From positions 1-64,000 of the forward strand of contig JAEDEN010000001.1 in the NCBI GenBank assembly GCA_016293265.1: 64,000 nucleotides of DNA, written 5' to 3'. Numbering within the stretch: position 1 is the stretch's first letter; every line of letters begins with the position of its first letter. The DNA comes from Oscillospiraceae bacterium (lineage in GTDB: Bacteria > Bacillota > Clostridia > Oscillospirales > Oscillospiraceae). The notes under the pieces are model-generated. The model had not been told where the DNA came from. It did no database searches and worked only from the letters and a program-made list of their open reading frames with translations. Of this stretch, positions 50,598-60,515 are shown piece by piece. The position numbers were made by a program, and so were the translations under genes.

Positions 50598-51896
50598 ATG
50601 AAAGTTGCCATCTACACCCTTGGCTGTAAGGTGAACCAATATGAAACCCAGGCCATGGAGTCCGCCCTCCGGGAAAAGGGCCACGAGATTGTGGACTTTT
50701 CCGCCCAGGCGGACGCTTACATCGTCAATACCTGTTCCGTCACCGCCGTCAGCGACCAGAAGTCCCGGCAGATCATCCACCGCGTCCAAAAGCAGCGGCC
50801 CGGCGCCGTGGTGGCGGTGTGCGGCTGCTATCCCCAGACCCACGCGGAGGATGTCCGTGCCCTGGGGGTGGACCTGGTGGCGGGCACCGGCGACCGTATG
50901 GGCTTTTTGGAGCTGTTGGAAAAGACCGCTGCTGAAAAACGGTATATCGAGTCCATCGACGAGTCCTTTGAGCGCCGTGTATTTGAGGTCTTGCCCGCCG
51001 GCGGCCAGAGCCGCCGCACCCGGGCCATGCTGAAGGTGGAGGACGGCTGCGTCAATTTCTGCACCTACTGCATCATCCCCTATGCCAGAGGCCCCGTCCG
51101 CTCCGCCCCGCTGGAAACTGTCCAGAAGCAGGCGGCCCAGCTCAAGGCGGAGGGCTACCGGGAGATCGTGGTGACAGGCATCGAGATCTCCTCCTGGGGC
51201 AGGGACCTCAAAAACGGCCAGACCCTCATTGACCTGCTGGAGGGCATCTCCTCCGCGGCCCCCGGTGTGCGGATCCGCCTGGGAAGCCTGGAGCCCCGGA
51301 CCATCACGGAGGAGTTCTGCCACCGTGCCGCCGCCATCCCGGAGCTGTGTCCCCAGTTCCACCTGTCCCTCCAGAGTGGGTGCGACGAGACCCTCAGGCG
51401 CATGAACCGCAGGTACGATACCGCCCGGTATCTGGAATCCGTGGAGCTTTTGAACCGGTTCTTCCGCCGCCCCGCCATCACTACGGACCTCATCACCGGC
51501 TTCCCGGAGGAGACAGAGGAGGAGTTTGACCGGACGCTGGAGTTCATCCGCAGGTGTGCCTTTGCCCAGATGCACATCTTCCCCTATTCCATCCGCCCCG
51601 GCACCCCGGCGGCCGGGATGCGCCAGAACCCCAAGTCCGTCAAGGAGGAGCGGGCCCACCGGGCGGCCGCGGAGGCGGAGGAGATGCACGAGGCATACCT
51701 CAAGGGCTGCGTGGGAGAGGTGTACCCCGTCCTTTTTGAACAGCCCAGGGACGGCGCCTTCTCCGGCCACGCCCCCAACTACATGGAAGTGCTGGTCAGC
51801 GGCGGCGAAGAGCTGCACAACGTGATCAAAAATGTGCGCATCCTTCGCGCGGATGGCCAGGCCCTCTGGGGAGAAATTTTGGAGGAAACGGAATGA
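50598..51896 (+). CDS. mtaB: tRNA (t6A37) methylthiotransferase MtaB
   Basis: A 432-residue radical-SAM enzyme: an N-terminal UPF0004 domain with auxiliary cluster cysteines (LGCKVNQYE, NTCSVT, CGCYPQ), a radical-SAM CxxxCxxC in CVNFCTYCIIPYARG, and a C-terminal TRAM domain. It turns t6A37 into ms2t6A. AAGGAG supports ATG 50598. Its stop overlaps the following gene. Confidence 0.95.
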   Translation: MKVAIYTLGCKVNQYETQAMESALREKGHEIVDFSAQADAYIVNTCSVTAVSDQKSRQIIHRVQKQRPGAVVAVCGCYPQTHAEDVRALGVDLVAGTGDRMGFLELLEKTAAEKRYIESIDESFERRVFEVLPAGGQSRRTRAMLKVEDGCVNFCTYCIIPYARGPVRSAPLETVQKQAAQLKAEGYREIVVTGIEISSWGRDLKNGQTLIDLLEGISSAAPGVRIRLGSLEPRTITEEFCHRAAAIPELCPQFHLSLQSGCDETLRRMNRRYDTARYLESVELLNRFFRRPAITTDLITGFPEETEEEFDRTLEFIRRCAFAQMHIFPYSIRPGTPAAGMRQNPKSVKEERAHRAAAEAEEMHEAYLKGCVGEVYPVLFEQPRDGAFSGHAPNYMEVLVSGGEELHNVIKNVRILRADGQALWGEILEETE

Positions 51897-52468
51897 AAAG
51901 CCATTTCTTTGCCTATGTCGCCCGGATGCGCTTCATCCAGCGCTGGGCGCTGATGCGCAATACCGCGCCGGAAAACGTCCAGGAGCACAGCCATCAGGTG
52001 GCCGTTCTGGCTCATGCCCTGGCTGTTATCCGAAATGAAAAGTTCGGCGGCAGCGTAGATGCCGGGGCCGTGGCGGTGGCCGCTTTGTACCACGACGCGT
52101 CGGAGATCCTGACCGGTGATATGCCCACCCCCATCAAGTACGATAACCCCGCCATCCGCCGGGCCTACAAGGATGTGGAGGCGGTGGCGGAGGGAAAGCT
52201 GGTGGACTTTCTGCCCCCGGAGCTGCGGGAGGTCTACCGTCCCATCCTCACCTGTGCCGACAGTGAGGTGGAGCGGCTGGTCAAGGCGGCGGACAAGCTC
52301 TCCGCCCACATCAAGTGCCTGGAAGAGCTGAAGGCGGGGAATAACGAGTTCCGGGAGGCCGCCGCCCAGACCCGGAAGGCCCTGGAGGGCTATGACCTGC
52401 CGGAGGTGAGCTATTTCATGGATACCTTCCTGGACAGCTTCTCCCTCACGCTGGATGAGCTGAAATAA
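51893..52468 (+). CDS. 5'-deoxynucleotidase, YfbR-like HD protein
   Basis: A 191-residue HD hydrolase: RWALMRNTAPENVQEHSHQVA, YHDASEILTGDMPTPIKY, and CADSEVERLVKAADKLSA. This pattern matches YfbR, which removes phosphate from deoxynucleoside 5'-monophosphates. Coupled to mtaB by ATGA overlap. Confidence 0.9.
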   Translation: MKSHFFAYVARMRFIQRWALMRNTAPENVQEHSHQVAVLAHALAVIRNEKFGGSVDAGAVAVAALYHDASEILTGDMPTPIKYDNPAIRRAYKDVEAVAEGKLVDFLPPELREVYRPILTCADSEVERLVKAADKLSAHIKCLEELKAGNNEFREAAAQTRKALEGYDLPEVSYFMDTFLDSFSLTLDELK

Positions 52469-52554
52469 AAGCGGGCGGGAAGATGCCTGCGAAGGAGAAC
52501 CGCCCATATTCTGCACAGAAAAAGGGACCGTCCTGATGGGCGGCCGCCTGATTG

Positions 52555-52593
52555 GAACCGCCCTTTAAAACTCCGGTTTTAAAGGGCGGTTCT
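52555..52593. terminator. Hairpin between convergent yfbR-like and recG genes
   Basis: A perfect 17-bp stem (52555-52571 with 52576-52592), loop TCCG. Internal AAAA/TTTT but no long T-tail on either strand. Confidence 0.65.
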
Positions 52594-52595
52594 GA

Positions 52596-54644
52596 TTAAT
52601 TCATGGCGTCGGCCTTCTGCTGGAACAGCTCCTCCACCCGCCGGGCAGTGGCGGGGTGTTTTTCCAGGGTGGGGTCGTGGGCCAGAAGCTCCAGGGCGGA
52701 GAGCCGGGCCTCCTGCAAAAGCCGGGTGTCGCAGCCGATGTCTGCCACCCGCAGCCCCGGAAGGCCGTGCTGGCGTTCCCCGAAAAAGTCGCCGGGGCCG
52801 CGGAGTCTGAGATCCTCCTCCGCAATTTTGAAGCCGTCCGAGGTCTTTGTCATGACCTTCAGGCGCTCCAGGGTTTCCTCGTTTTTGTTGTCAGAGATGA
52901 GGATGCAGTAGGACTGGTGCCCTCCCCGGCCCACCCGGCCCCGGAGCTGGTGGAGCTGGGAGAGGCCGAACCGCTCCGCGTTCTCCACCACCATCACGGC
53001 GGCGTTGGGGACGTCCACCCCCACCTCAATGACCGTGGTGGAGACCAGGATATCCGTTTCATGACCGGCGAAGGCCATCATCACCGCGTCCTTCTCCCGG
53101 GGCTTCATCTTGCCGTGGACGTAGGCCACCCGCAGATCGGGAAACACCTCTGTTTGCAGCATTTTGGCGTATTCCGTCACGGCCTTGCGCTCATCGGGAA
53201 GCTGGTCGCCGCCCTCTACCATGGGGCAGACCACATAGGCCTGCCGCCCCTGGGAAACCTGCTTGCGGAGGAAGGCATAGATGCGCTGGTGATAGCTTCC
53301 GGGCACGGTATAGGTCTGAATGGGCCGTCGCCCCGGAGGGAGCTGGTCGATGACGGACACGTCCAGGTCGCCGTAGAGGATGAGGGCCAGCGTCCGGGGA
53401 ATGGGGGTGGCGGACATGACCAGAATGTGGGGGTGGAGCCCCTTTTCCGCCAGGGCCGCCCGCTGGGCGACGCCGAAGCGGTGCTGCTCGTCCGTTACCA
53501 CAAGGCCCAGCCTGGCGTATTCCACGCTGCCGCTGATCAGGGCATGGGTGCCGATGACAAAGTCGATCTCCCCGGCGGAGAGCCGGGCCGAGACAGCTTT
53601 TTTCTCTTTGGCGGCGGTGGAGCCGGTGAGGAGGGCGCAGCGGACCCCAAGTTCCTCCATCAGCGGGGCAAGGCCGTTGTAGTGCTGTTGGGCCAGAATT
53701 TCCGTGGGGGCCATCAAAGCTGCCTGCAGGCCGTTTTTCACCGCGAAATATACGGCCGCCGCCGCCACCATGGTCTTGCCGGAGCCAACGTCCCCCTGGC
53801 ACAGGCGGTTCATGGCTCCGCCGGAGCGCATATCGGACAGTGTCTCCTCCACACAGCGGCGTTGGGCGGATGTCAGCGTGAAGGGCAGGGCGTCATAAAA
53901 GGGAGCCATGTCCACCGCCTTGCAGGGGGTGGTGCGGATCAACTCCCGGCGGCTTTTCAGCCGCTGCAGGCCGATGGAAAACAAAAACAGCTCTTCAAAG
54001 GCCAGGCGCCTGCGGGCGATGTCCAGGGCCTCGGCGCTTTCCGGGAAATGGATGTTCTCGTAGGCGTAGCCGATGCGGCAAAGGTTATGGGCGAGGCGGA
54101 CTTCATCCGGCAGGGCGTCCGGCAAAATGGCGGCGCACGCGTCCAGCCCCTGCCGGATGGAGCGGGAGAGCATCCGCTGGGAGACCCCGGCGGTGAGGGG
54201 ATAGATGGGTACGATGCGGCCTGTGACCTCCCGGACCCCTTCCGGCTCCACGATGGGAGAGGTCATCTGCCGGTGCAGAAGGTTTCCCTCTGCCTTGCCG
54301 CAAAAGATGTAGCTTTCCCCCACCTGCAGGCTGGCCTTCAGCCATGTCTGATTGAAAAAGGTGACGTCCAGGACGCCGGTGGCGTCCACCGCCCTGACCT
54401 TTACCAATTCCATGCCCTTCCGGACACGGTGAAGGGTGGGGGGGGAGGCGATCATGGCGGAGACACAGGCGGTCTCCCCGGGGACCAGGTCCGCGATGCG
54501 CCTGACCTGGGTGCGGTCGTCATATTTGCGGGGGAACCAGGAGATCAGGTCCCGCAGCGTGTGGATGCCCAGCTTCTCCAGCGCCTTGGCGCGCTGTTCG
54601 CCGATGCCCTTGATGGAACGGATGCCGGTGGTCAGGTCTGCCAC
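52596..54644 (-). CDS. recG: ATP-dependent DNA helicase RecG
   Basis: A 682-residue helicase: wedge domain with OB fold (1-160), Walker A GDVGSGKT (about 285), TDEQHRFG (DExH variant), SATPIPRTL, and the second RecA-like domain ending HQLRGRVGRGGHQSYC. It reverses stalled forks and remodels branched DNA. Confidence 0.97.
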   Translation of the reverse strand: MADLTTGIRSIKGIGEQRAKALEKLGIHTLRDLISWFPRKYDDRTQVRRIADLVPGETACVSAMIASPPTLHRVRKGMELVKVRAVDATGVLDVTFFNQTWLKASLQVGESYIFCGKAEGNLLHRQMTSPIVEPEGVREVTGRIVPIYPLTAGVSQRMLSRSIRQGLDACAAILPDALPDEVRLAHNLCRIGYAYENIHFPESAEALDIARRRLAFEELFLFSIGLQRLKSRRELIRTTPCKAVDMAPFYDALPFTLTSAQRRCVEETLSDMRSGGAMNRLCQGDVGSGKTMVAAAAVYFAVKNGLQAALMAPTEILAQQHYNGLAPLMEELGVRCALLTGSTAAKEKKAVSARLSAGEIDFVIGTHALISGSVEYARLGLVVTDEQHRFGVAQRAALAEKGLHPHILVMSATPIPRTLALILYGDLDVSVIDQLPPGRRPIQTYTVPGSYHQRIYAFLRKQVSQGRQAYVVCPMVEGGDQLPDERKAVTEYAKMLQTEVFPDLRVAYVHGKMKPREKDAVMMAFAGHETDILVSTTVIEVGVDVPNAAVMVVENAERFGLSQLHQLRGRVGRGGHQSYCILISDNKNEETLERLKVMTKTSDGFKIAEEDLRLRGPGDFFGERQHGLPGLRVADIGCDTRLLQEARLSALELLAHDPTLEKHPATARRVEELFQQKADAMN

Positions 54645-54693
54645 GGAGATTCCCCCTTTCTAAGCGTCTGATGCCATTATAATGCGGAATGAG

Positions 54694-54725
54694 AAAAGCT
54701 GCAAGCCTTGAAGGCTTGCAGCTTT
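54694..54725 (-). terminator. Intrinsic terminator after the phosphoesterase gene
   Basis: Arms AAAGCTGCAAGCC (54695-54707) and GGCTTGCAGCTTT (54713-54725); TTTTCTC follows on the minus strand. Confidence 0.85.
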
Positions 54726-54778
54726 GAGACTGACAAAAACCGCAGGGAGCAGGATCTTCGGAAGGAGCCGCCGCTCCC

Positions 54779-55369
54779 TCAAAGCTCCAGCACATACCGC
54801 TCATAGGCATTGATGATGACGGTGTCCTTTCGCTGCAGCATCCGGCGATTTCCCGTGCCGTAGTTGGAGTGGACGTGGCCGTGGACAAGATAGCGGGGGC
54901 GGTATTTATCCAGCAGGGGCAGCAGGGCCTCAAAGCCCCGGTGGGCATAGTCCCCGCTGTCGCCAAAGCCTGCCGGGGGGGCGTGGGTCACCACGATGTC
55001 CACTCCGCCGGCCCGGCGGAGCTGCCACCAGAGCTTCCGGATGCGCCATTCCATCTGCCGGTCCGTGTACTGGTGAGGGCCGCCGCTGTAGAAGGGGCTT
55101 CCCCCCAGCCCCAGGATCCGAAGCCCGCCTACGGTGAGGAGCTTGTCCTCAATGCAGAGGCAGCCTTCGGGAGGGTGCTTGGCATAGGAACCGTCGTGGT
55201 TGCCGTGGACATAGAGCAGCGGGCAGCGGCTCATGGTCACAAGGAAGCTGAGGTAGCTGGATTTCAAATCTCCGCAGGAGAGAATGAGGTCGTATTCCGA
55301 GAGGCGGCCCGGCTGGTAGTAGTCCCAGAGGTAGGGGCTTTCCCGGTCAGAGACGAAAAGCAGTTTCAA
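54779..55369 (-). CDS. Calcineurin-like metallophosphoesterase
   Basis: A 196-residue protein with an atypical first motif (VSDRESPY in place of D-x-H), then SCGDLKSSYL, HGNHDG, VTHAPPAG and HGHVHSNYG. Metal-dependent hydrolysis of a phosphodiester or phosphomonoester is expected; substrate unknown. The D-x-H to D-x-E change at the first metal site is a visible oddity. Overlaps the upstream fusion-protein gene by four bases, so they form one operon. Confidence 0.85.
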   Translation of the reverse strand: MKLLFVSDRESPYLWDYYQPGRLSEYDLILSCGDLKSSYLSFLVTMSRCPLLYVHGNHDGSYAKHPPEGCLCIEDKLLTVGGLRILGLGGSPFYSGGPHQYTDRQMEWRIRKLWWQLRRAGGVDIVVTHAPPAGFGDSGDYAHRGFEALLPLLDKYRPRYLVHGHVHSNYGTGNRRMLQRKDTVIINAYERYVLEL

Positions 55370-57315
55370 AGAAGGACGCCCTCCTTTTCCGGAGGGATCT
55401 GGTCCCGGTAGACACCCTGGAGGCGTACGATGGGCTGGGACATGGGGAGCAGGGAATCAAAGTCCGGGATGGCGCCGTCCACGGCATCGCAAAGCCAGTC
55501 CATGTGCAAGATCTCTTCCGGCGTGAAATACTGGCCGCCGTCGTTGCGCACCGTCCCGTCCTGGGAGAGAATGCGGCGGTGGAAGGGGGTGATGGTGCCC
55601 TCTGTGATGCCCTGCTGAAGGATGTGCACCAGATTCTGTACGCCCTCGGGGAGGTCGGGGCTGAGCTGCACGCCGATGACGCCGCTGGCCATGCCCCACC
55701 AGTAGTTCACCGCCTGTTCGCCGTTTTTGCTGGAGTTCAGGGCATCCCAGCCACCGTCCAGAATGCTGCGTACCATCTTCACATAGAAGGTGCCCCAGTT
55801 CCAGTAAGGGGAGGCCAGAAGGTGGGTGGAGCCGTTGGGCCCCACCTGAAACGCACCCCAGTGGCCCCGAACCCAGTCCGGGGTGGGGAGGTCCCGGGTG
55901 GAGATGAAATCTACCCCGGATTTTATCAGCTCCTCCATGTGGTTTCCGGGCAGGCAGGACCAGCGAAGCTGTACCCTGGCCCTGGGATTGGTGAGCTGGG
56001 CCCCCAGGGCGAAGGCATTGATGCCGGCAGGAACGCCGAAAATAGGGGAGCTTGCGATATAGCCGATCTTGTCGTGGCGGCTCATGGCCCCGGCGATGGC
56101 CCCGGAGATGAATTTTCCCTCGTAGATGCGGCTGTAGTAAGTGCGCACGCCGGTGTAGGGCATGGAGATGGAGCAGTTGAGAATACGGATGTGGGGGTAG
56201 CGGGCCGCCACCTTGCGGCAGGCGGCGATGAGGGGGGCGGTGGTGGTGAAGATCACCTGAGCGCCCTTTTCGATGGCGGTCTCCATGGCCGCCTCCGCTT
56301 CCTCACCCACATTGTTGTAGACCTGAACGGTGATCTGCTGGCCCATGACCTCCTCCAGATGGCGCCGGCCCTGCTCGTGGGCCTGGATCCAGGTGCTCTC
56401 CGCGGGGTCCAGCTGGTGGATGAAGGCCACGTTGAGGTGGGCGGGGAATACCGCCGAAACCAGACGGCCCCAGAAATTTTTTTCTCCCTTCTCCTCCTCG
56501 GTGTTCACAGAGATGGGCTGGCCCAGCACCTTCACATCCGGCCACACGGCCTCCAGGCTTTTGGTGAGCTCCGAAAGGGAGATGTCCTTCAGGGTATCGA
56601 AGGGGTAGACCTTGAGCCACACCAAAAGGGCATCCGCCGCCGTGGCGTGCAGAGCGTCACCGCCCAGCTTGCGGAAGGCCTCCTGGAAAAAGAGGAAGCC
56701 GGCAAGGAAGCTGCGCCGCTCTTCCTCCGTCCAGGCGTGGTCCGCCTCAAAGCCCAGGGCGGCCTGGAGCTTGGGGAAGCTGCCGGGCTGGCTGAAGGAG
56801 AGGCGGTAGAGCTTCGTGAGCTGATAGAACTGCAGGAATTCATAGTAGCGCTGGACCTCCGTGTCCTCACTGTAGACGGGAATGAGGCGGATCACATAGC
56901 CGGGAACGGTGGGGGCGCCGTAGCTTTTCAGCACGCTGACCCGTTTGTTGCCCTCCTGTACATAAAACCGGCCCAGGTATTCGTAACAGCGGATGGGATC
57001 CCGGATGCCCTCGTCTCCCAAATGGGCCGCACACAGCCCCACCCACTTGGCGGCAAATTCGCTGTCCTCCGGGAGGAGGGGCATAAAGTTTGCGGCAAAG
57101 GCGTTCTTCCGTCCGCTGGTCTTGGTGCCGACGATGCACTCCGTGGGGACCTCGATGATGCCCAGGTCCACCCGTCCGGCGATCATGGAGTCGTCCAGAA
57201 TCTCGTCCAGCACCTGGGGATAGGGGTAGCGCCCCTGGAGGACGCAGTCCCGGTGATTCTTCTGTCCCTGCTTTAAGGCGGAGTGGTACTGTTCCTGTGC
57301 TTCCTGACGGTTCAA
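55366..57315 (-). CDS. ParB-like domain fused to a BMP/Med-type ligand-binding domain, no signal peptide
   Basis: A 649-residue protein. Residues about 45-145 resemble a ParB/sulfiredoxin-like domain (GIIEVPTECIVGTKTSGR, RFYVQEGNKRVSVLKSYG). A helical linker follows, then from about 290 to 580 a BMP/Med (PnrA-type) periplasmic-binding domain (NVAFIHQLDPAES, GAQVIFTTTAPLI, IYEGKFISGAIAGAMS, GYIASSPIFGVPAGINAFALGAQ). There is no signal peptide, lipobox or membrane helix, so it should be a cytoplasmic sensor, unlike transport BMP proteins. TTG start with AAGGAGG. Expression is probably governed by the LacI-type operator at 57333-57347. Ligand unknown; BMP domains usually bind nucleosides. Confidence 0.78.
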   Translation of the reverse strand: MNRQEAQEQYHSALKQGQKNHRDCVLQGRYPYPQVLDEILDDSMIAGRVDLGIIEVPTECIVGTKTSGRKNAFAANFMPLLPEDSEFAAKWVGLCAAHLGDEGIRDPIRCYEYLGRFYVQEGNKRVSVLKSYGAPTVPGYVIRLIPVYSEDTEVQRYYEFLQFYQLTKLYRLSFSQPGSFPKLQAALGFEADHAWTEEERRSFLAGFLFFQEAFRKLGGDALHATAADALLVWLKVYPFDTLKDISLSELTKSLEAVWPDVKVLGQPISVNTEEEKGEKNFWGRLVSAVFPAHLNVAFIHQLDPAESTWIQAHEQGRRHLEEVMGQQITVQVYNNVGEEAEAAMETAIEKGAQVIFTTTAPLIAACRKVAARYPHIRILNCSISMPYTGVRTYYSRIYEGKFISGAIAGAMSRHDKIGYIASSPIFGVPAGINAFALGAQLTNPRARVQLRWSCLPGNHMEELIKSGVDFISTRDLPTPDWVRGHWGAFQVGPNGSTHLLASPYWNWGTFYVKMVRSILDGGWDALNSSKNGEQAVNYWWGMASGVIGVQLSPDLPEGVQNLVHILQQGITEGTITPFHRRILSQDGTVRNDGGQYFTPEEILHMDWLCDAVDGAIPDFDSLLPMSQPIVRLQGVYRDQIPPEKEGVLL

Positions 57316-57332
57316 GTGAAGGACCTCCTTAC

Positions 57333-57347
57333 TTGTAAACGATTACG
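57333..57347. promoter_or_regulatory. LacI/CcpA-type operator
   Basis: TTGTAAACGATTACG matches the catabolite-responsive-element pattern at all but the last position and is symmetrical around a central CG (GTAA-x-CG-x-TTAC). It sits just downstream of the -10 box, where bound repressor would block initiation. Confidence 0.7.
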
Positions 57348-57355
57348 TTTCCCTT

Positions 57356-57384
57356 ATTATATGCAAAAGGATACCCAGACGCAA
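57356..57384 (-). promoter_or_regulatory. Promoter of the ParB-like/BMP-like fusion gene
   Basis: On the minus strand: TTGCGT (57379-57384), 17 bases, TATAAT (57356-57361). Confidence 0.8.
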
Positions 57385-57458
57385 GAGGCGTATCCCACAA
57401 AAAGAGGATGGATATAAAAAAGTGCCGGCCGGTGGTGGGCCGGACGGCACAGGGAAGC

Positions 57459-58397
57459 TTAGAAAAGACCAAGCTGCTTGCACAAAAAAATCCACAAAAA
57501 GAGGGTGAAGCAGCAAAAGAGGGAGGTGGTGATGACGAGCTGGCCCGTCAGGTCGTGGTCGCTGTCGTACACCAGGGCCATGGGGTAGGTGCTGCTGGCG
57601 ATGGGGCTTGCCGTACAGATGGTGATGATGGCGAGCTCGCTGCCCCGAAAGCCCAGCACCGCCGCTGCCGTCACCAGGAGCGCCGGGATTCCCACCAGGC
57701 GCACCAAGGTCAGCTTGGTCAAAAGCAGGGCGTTTTTCCGCAGGGTGGAGAATTGGAAGGTGGCGCCCAGGGCGACCAGCGTCATCACGCTGCCGGCTTT
57801 GGCCAGGCCCGAGACGGCGCTTTCCACCGCGGAGGGAAGGCGGATGCCCAGCACCACGCAGAAAATACCCGCCAGTGCGCCCCGGATCAGGGGGTTTTTC
57901 GCCATGTTCACCAGGAGCTTTTTCACGGAGATCTGCCCGCCCCGGCAAAGTTCCAGGGCGATGATGGCAAGGGCGTTGTAAAGGGGGACCAGAACGGTGA
58001 CCACAATGCTCATGGAAGCGATGCCTGCCGCATCCATCAGGGGCTGGGCAAGGGAGATGCCGATGATGGCGATGTTGGAGCGGTAGAGGTTCTGGATATA
58101 GAGCCCTCTGCGCCGCCGGTCAGGCTCCAGGCGGAAGAGAATGAGGGTGCCCAGGATAAAGACCAGAATGTTTGCCGCCAGCAGGTAAGCAAGAAGGGGG
58201 GCGGAAAAGGCGCTGCCAAGATCCGCGGAATAGATGTTGTTGAACAGCGTCCAGGGCAGGAGGACGGAAAAGGCCAGGCGGCTGATCTGGGGAAAGACCT
58301 CCGTTGGCACGAATTTGCGGGAGTTGGCATAGTAGCCTGCCAGCATATAGAGGAAAATGGGGGCGACGCAGTTGATGGAGATAATGAGATTTTCCAT
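57459..58397 (-). CDS. AEC family (auxin efflux carrier-like) transporter
   Basis: A 312-residue protein with about ten membrane helices in two halves; PIFLYMLAGYYANSRKF at the start and the central and C-terminal helix breaks (SNIAIIGISLAQPL, ASPIASSTYPMA) are typical. Bacterial AEC members move malate, malonate or other organic acids. GGAGGG supports ATG 58397. Downstream of asnS, separated by a hairpin. Confidence 0.85.
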   Translation of the reverse strand: MENLIISINCVAPIFLYMLAGYYANSRKFVPTEVFPQISRLAFSVLLPWTLFNNIYSADLGSAFSAPLLAYLLAANILVFILGTLILFRLEPDRRRRGLYIQNLYRSNIAIIGISLAQPLMDAAGIASMSIVVTVLVPLYNALAIIALELCRGGQISVKKLLVNMAKNPLIRGALAGIFCVVLGIRLPSAVESAVSGLAKAGSVMTLVALGATFQFSTLRKNALLLTKLTLVRLVGIPALLVTAAAVLGFRGSELAIITICTASPIASSTYPMALVYDSDHDLTGQLVITTSLFCCFTLFLWIFLCKQLGLF

Positions 58398-58424
58398 AAG
58401 CCCTCCTGATGAACGGAATGACAG

Positions 58425-58453
58425 ACCGGCCGGCCAAAAGGCCGGCCGGTTCG
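58425..58453 (-). terminator. GC-rich hairpin between asnS and the AEC gene
   Basis: Arms ACCGGCCGGCC (58425-58435) and GGCCGGCCGGT (58440-58450), loop AAAA. No T-run on the minus strand, so it may only weaken read-through into the transporter gene. Confidence 0.6.
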
Positions 58454-58455
58454 TT

Positions 58456-59850
<1,395 letters not shown>

Positions 59851-59904
59851 TGAATTCACCTGTTTTTCTTCTTTTTGGCGGTAATCGCACTCACAATAAC
59901 CAGT

Positions 59905-59932
59905 ATTATAACACATTTCCTGCTTTTTACAA
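59905..59932 (-). promoter_or_regulatory. Promoter of asnS
   Basis: On the minus strand: TTGTAA (59927-59932), 16 bases, TATAAT (59905-59910), leader of about 48 bases. Confidence 0.8.
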
Positions 59933-60019
59933 GAGGAAAAGGAGGCCATTCATTTTGAATTGCCTGAAATTTGCGGAGAGGGTGTCACCGTCTCCGCCGG
60001 TCCGGAGAGAAGAATCCAT

Positions 60020-60048
60020 TTGCCAAACGGCGCTCAGGGCGGTATACT
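60020..60048 (+). promoter_or_regulatory. Promoter of the PqqD-like/pepD operon
   Basis: TTGCCA (60020-60025), 17 bases, TATACT (60043-60048), about 90 bases before the PqqD-like start. Confidence 0.7.
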
Positions 60049-60145
60049 ATATGAGAAATCCCCCTCTTGCAGGGGAATGTATCCGCGGGCTTTTGGGGTC
60101 GTCCCACAATCCCTTCGGATGCGCATCATTTCTGGAGGGTTGGAA

Positions 60146-60502
60146 ATGTCAAGGAAAACGCGGGAAAACTATCTGGACTATATTCCGGTGATCTCTGACC
60201 GGAATACCTGGGATGTGAAGGAAAACGGCCGCGTGGTCATCCACATGGTTCACCGGGGCTTCTATGCATGGCTGGCCCAGCGGTTTTTCCGCCGTCCGCG
60301 GGTAAGCCACATTGAACTGGACGAAATGGGCAGCTTCATCTTTCCCCTGCTGGACGGCGTGCGCACCATAGGGGACATCGCCCTGCTGGTGAAGGCGGAG
60401 TTCGGCGAAAAGGCGGAGCCGCTTTACGACCGCCTGGTACAGTATATGAAGATTCTGCACAACAACGGCTTCATCGTCTATCGGCGAAGCGGAAAGAAAT
60501 AA
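60146..60502 (+). CDS. PqqD-like stand-alone protein
   Basis: A 118-residue protein. The C-terminal three-helix winged region (LDEMGSFIFPLLDGVRTIGDIALLV, YDRLVQYMKILHNNGFIVYRR) is the PqqD/RRE fold that binds precursor peptides in RiPP pathways. The N-terminal half has an aromatic-rich segment (HRGFYAWLAQRFFRRP). No RiPP synthase or precursor was seen nearby; it is 13 bases upstream of pepD. GGAGGG supports ATG 60146 although open frame extends upstream. Confidence 0.8.
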   Translation: MSRKTRENYLDYIPVISDRNTWDVKENGRVVIHMVHRGFYAWLAQRFFRRPRVSHIELDEMGSFIFPLLDGVRTIGDIALLVKAEFGEKAEPLYDRLVQYMKILHNNGFIVYRRSGKK

Positions 60503-60515
60503 GGAGCGAGCGATT

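Noticed and set aside
55504..57276. 590-codon plus-strand open frame
   Set aside because: Complement of the ParB-like/BMP-like fusion gene, which has promoter, ribosome binding site and recognisable domains.
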